DNA from: JBGOUJ01 sp041477005
GTDB lineage: Bacteria > Acidobacteriota > Terriglobia > Bryobacterales > JACQDG01
Length of the DNA stretch: 15,216 nt
Assembly (NCBI GenBank): GCA_041477005.1
Contig: JBGOUJ010000116.1
Location: 1-15,216 of the forward strand
Direction: 5' to 3'
The notes below the pieces were generated by a model, which worked only from the letters and a program-made list of their open reading frames with translations, did not search any database and was not told the origin of the DNA. Position numbers and translations under genes: made by a program. This document shows, one piece after another, positions 13,899-15,216 of this stretch (the stretch's first letter is position 1; the number at the start of each line of letters is the position of its first letter).

Positions 13899-15216
13899 AT
13901 TGCACCCACACGGGCGAACTCCAGCCGAGCTGGCCGTTCTGCTGCTCGACGCGGACATAATAGTAGAACTCGCCCGGCCGGATGTCCACATCGGTATACG
14001 CGAAGCGCATTTCTGCGCCGGAACCGGGCATCGAGTACACGACCCGGTTGTTTCGGATCACTTCGGCGCGCGCGATCGGCCCGGTGCCCGACACGTAGAC
14101 CTGGAGCGGCAGGGCGGCAGACGAACGGAAACTGTCCCCCATGAAGTGGTTGCCCATGCGCGCCTCCAGGACGATGTTGTCGGTGGCGGCGTAAGAATGC
14201 CGGGCCTTCGCGGCCCGGACGATCGCCTCGCGGCTCACCTGATCCACGTAGAAACAGGCGTAGGAAATGTGGGTCGAGACGTGATCGGAGCTCGACTGCA
14301 CCCCGAGCTTGATTCCCTTGGCCCAGGCGCTCCAGACGAACCCGGCGGAGAAGCGCCCCGATTCGCCGGCTGCCGGCGAACGCGGCGCGTTCTGTGTTTC
14401 GTAGTTGCTGCGATAGCCCTGATAGATTTCGACCACCGGTTCCACTTCCGGGTCACTGTCACGCCAATCCGTTCCCATGCCCGAGGCGGAGGTGTGGGAT
14501 GCGGTGAAGCCCCCGAATTTTCGGAGGTAGGCGTAGAGCCTGGCGGCTCCCTCCGTGCCTCGCTGTTCGGCTTCGGAAGTTGGCAGAAGGGGGCGGCCGC
14601 GCTCGGCAAAGAGCACGTTGCGGTGACCGTTGGGATACGGCAGGCTGCGCTCATAGCTGTAGAGCGGCTCGAACTTCCCCCGAATGGTGAACAAATCGAC
14701 CGCCTTCTGAAGCATGCGCCAGTCGTAAGGGGACTCCTTGCCGTTCTCATGGTCGCAGACGCCGAGGTAGTCGAAGGCGGCGGCGTCCATGGCATAGCGG
14801 TAGCTGTCGATGAGCGAGCCATCGCGATTCCCGTCCCAGGAAATGTCCGTGTGGCGATGGGTGTCGCCCCGGACAATCCGCAGCGTCTGCCCTCCCGCCG
14901 TCGCGCGATAGCTCCGCATCCGCTGCACGTCGCGGGCCTCGTCGGGATGGGAAGGCGCCGTCGAGTCGGAAGGCGGTGTGAACGCGACCAGTTCGGCTGC
15001 GCCGGCGTCCGGCGCTGACGGCAAGGCGGCGAAGAAAAGATCCTGCTCTTGCGGAAAGCCCGCCGGCCACAGGCGGCCATCCGACACCCACGCCAGCCCT
15101 ACGTTCCCATCGCGCTGGAGGATTGCGGCGCCAGGAGCATCGATGCGTCCAGAGCCCTCCGGAAACTCGATCATGGGGATCCACCCGCCGTGCCGGTAAG
15201 TGGTGGCCGCGATGCG
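13891..15216 (-). CDS. PHP-fold metallohydrolase (CehA/McbA or DUF3604-like), C-terminal part
   Basis: Partial: the frame is still open at the window edge (RIAATTYRHGGWIP precedes the first ATG at 15174), so the N-terminus lies outside. Numbering from 15174. Seen: a beta-rich segment (1-80), then the PHP-like metal site: GDTHRHTD (103-110), FDYLGVCDHENG (134-145), His183, ASHTSASGMG (225-234) and GVQSSSDH (291-298). These are the His/Asp ligands expected of a trinuclear-metal hydrolase. The C-terminal 85 residues (about 340-427) form a beta-sandwich-like domain ending GEFYYYVRVEQQNGQLGWSSPVWV. Overlap with the downstream exported esterase suggests they work on the same extracellular substrate. 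A specific reaction cannot be assigned. Confidence 0.82.
   Translation of the reverse strand, partial: RIAATTYRHGGWIPMIEFPEGSGRIDAPGAAILQRDGNVGLAWVSDGRLWPAGFPQEQDLFFAALPSAPDAGAAELVAFTPPSDSTAPSHPDEARDVQRMRSYRATAGGQTLRIVRGDTHRHTDISWDGNRDGSLIDSYRYAMDAAAFDYLGVCDHENGKESPYDWRMLQKAVDLFTIRGKFEPLYSYERSLPYPNGHRNVLFAERGRPLLPTSEAEQRGTEGAARLYAYLRKFGGFTASHTSASGMGTDWRDSDPEVEPVVEIYQGYRSNYETQNAPRSPAAGESGRFSAGFVWSAWAKGIKLGVQSSSDHVSTHISYACFYVDQVSREAIVRAAKARHSYAATDNIVLEARMGNHFMGDSFRSSAALPLQVYVSGTGPIARAEVIRNNRVVYSMPGSGAEMRFAYTDVDIRPGEFYYYVRVEQQNGQLGWSSPVWVQYE

Overview
This is a high-GC bacterial window. The gene content fits an Acidobacteriota genome, most likely the Bryobacterales/Solibacter branch: a PilM homologue, an NtrC-type two-component pair beside accBC, PVA-dehydrogenase-like quinohemoproteins, Tat-exported hydrolases beside PHP-fold metallohydrolases, and BrnTA. 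This is inference from gene content; there is no rRNA or other marker here.

Left part (1-1300, all minus strand): a zinc nucleoside deaminase; a 22-codon reading frame that looks like the C-terminal tail of a GNAT acetyltransferase; and a BrnT toxin/BrnA antitoxin pair overlapping by 14 bp. brnT has a textbook promoter (TTGACA, 17 bp, TATACT) only 6 nt before its GTG start, so it should give a leaderless mRNA. The promoter contains a direct repeat with 11-bp periodicity, a candidate BrnA operator.

Divergent part (about 1420-3262, plus strand): a cytochrome c plus PQQ beta-propeller dehydrogenase resembling polyvinyl-alcohol dehydrogenase. One in-frame TAG lies between the two domains. With that codon read as sense, the frame is continuous and family-like across the break.

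Central part (12610 down to 3305, minus strand): a tightly packed series. It runs sigma54-dependent response regulator, membrane sensor kinase, Pro/Ala-rich lipoprotein-like protein, PilM-like protein, a membrane protein with a PilN-type N-terminal motif and a C-terminal AMIN domain, M24 aminopeptidase, AccB, AccC, and a 63-aa protein. Four of the junctions are 4-nt ATGA/GTGA overlaps. No PilO, PilP, secretin or pilin gene is present. The most interesting system here is a possible reduced PilM-anchored envelope complex: PilM bound to the PilN-like tail of a protein that reaches through a repetitive Pro/Thr stalk to a periplasmic AMIN domain. It is encoded with its own two-component system and coupled to fatty-acid synthesis genes.

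Right part (12789-15216, minus strand): a Tat-exported alpha/beta hydrolase overlapped by 8 bp with the C-terminal part of a PHP-type metallohydrolase that runs off the window. Between the hydrolase and the response regulator lies a 178-bp gap holding a G-run-rich repeat. A second repeat element, a long imperfect inverted repeat, separates the response regulator from its kinase. No tRNA, rRNA, CRISPR array or insertion sequence was seen.
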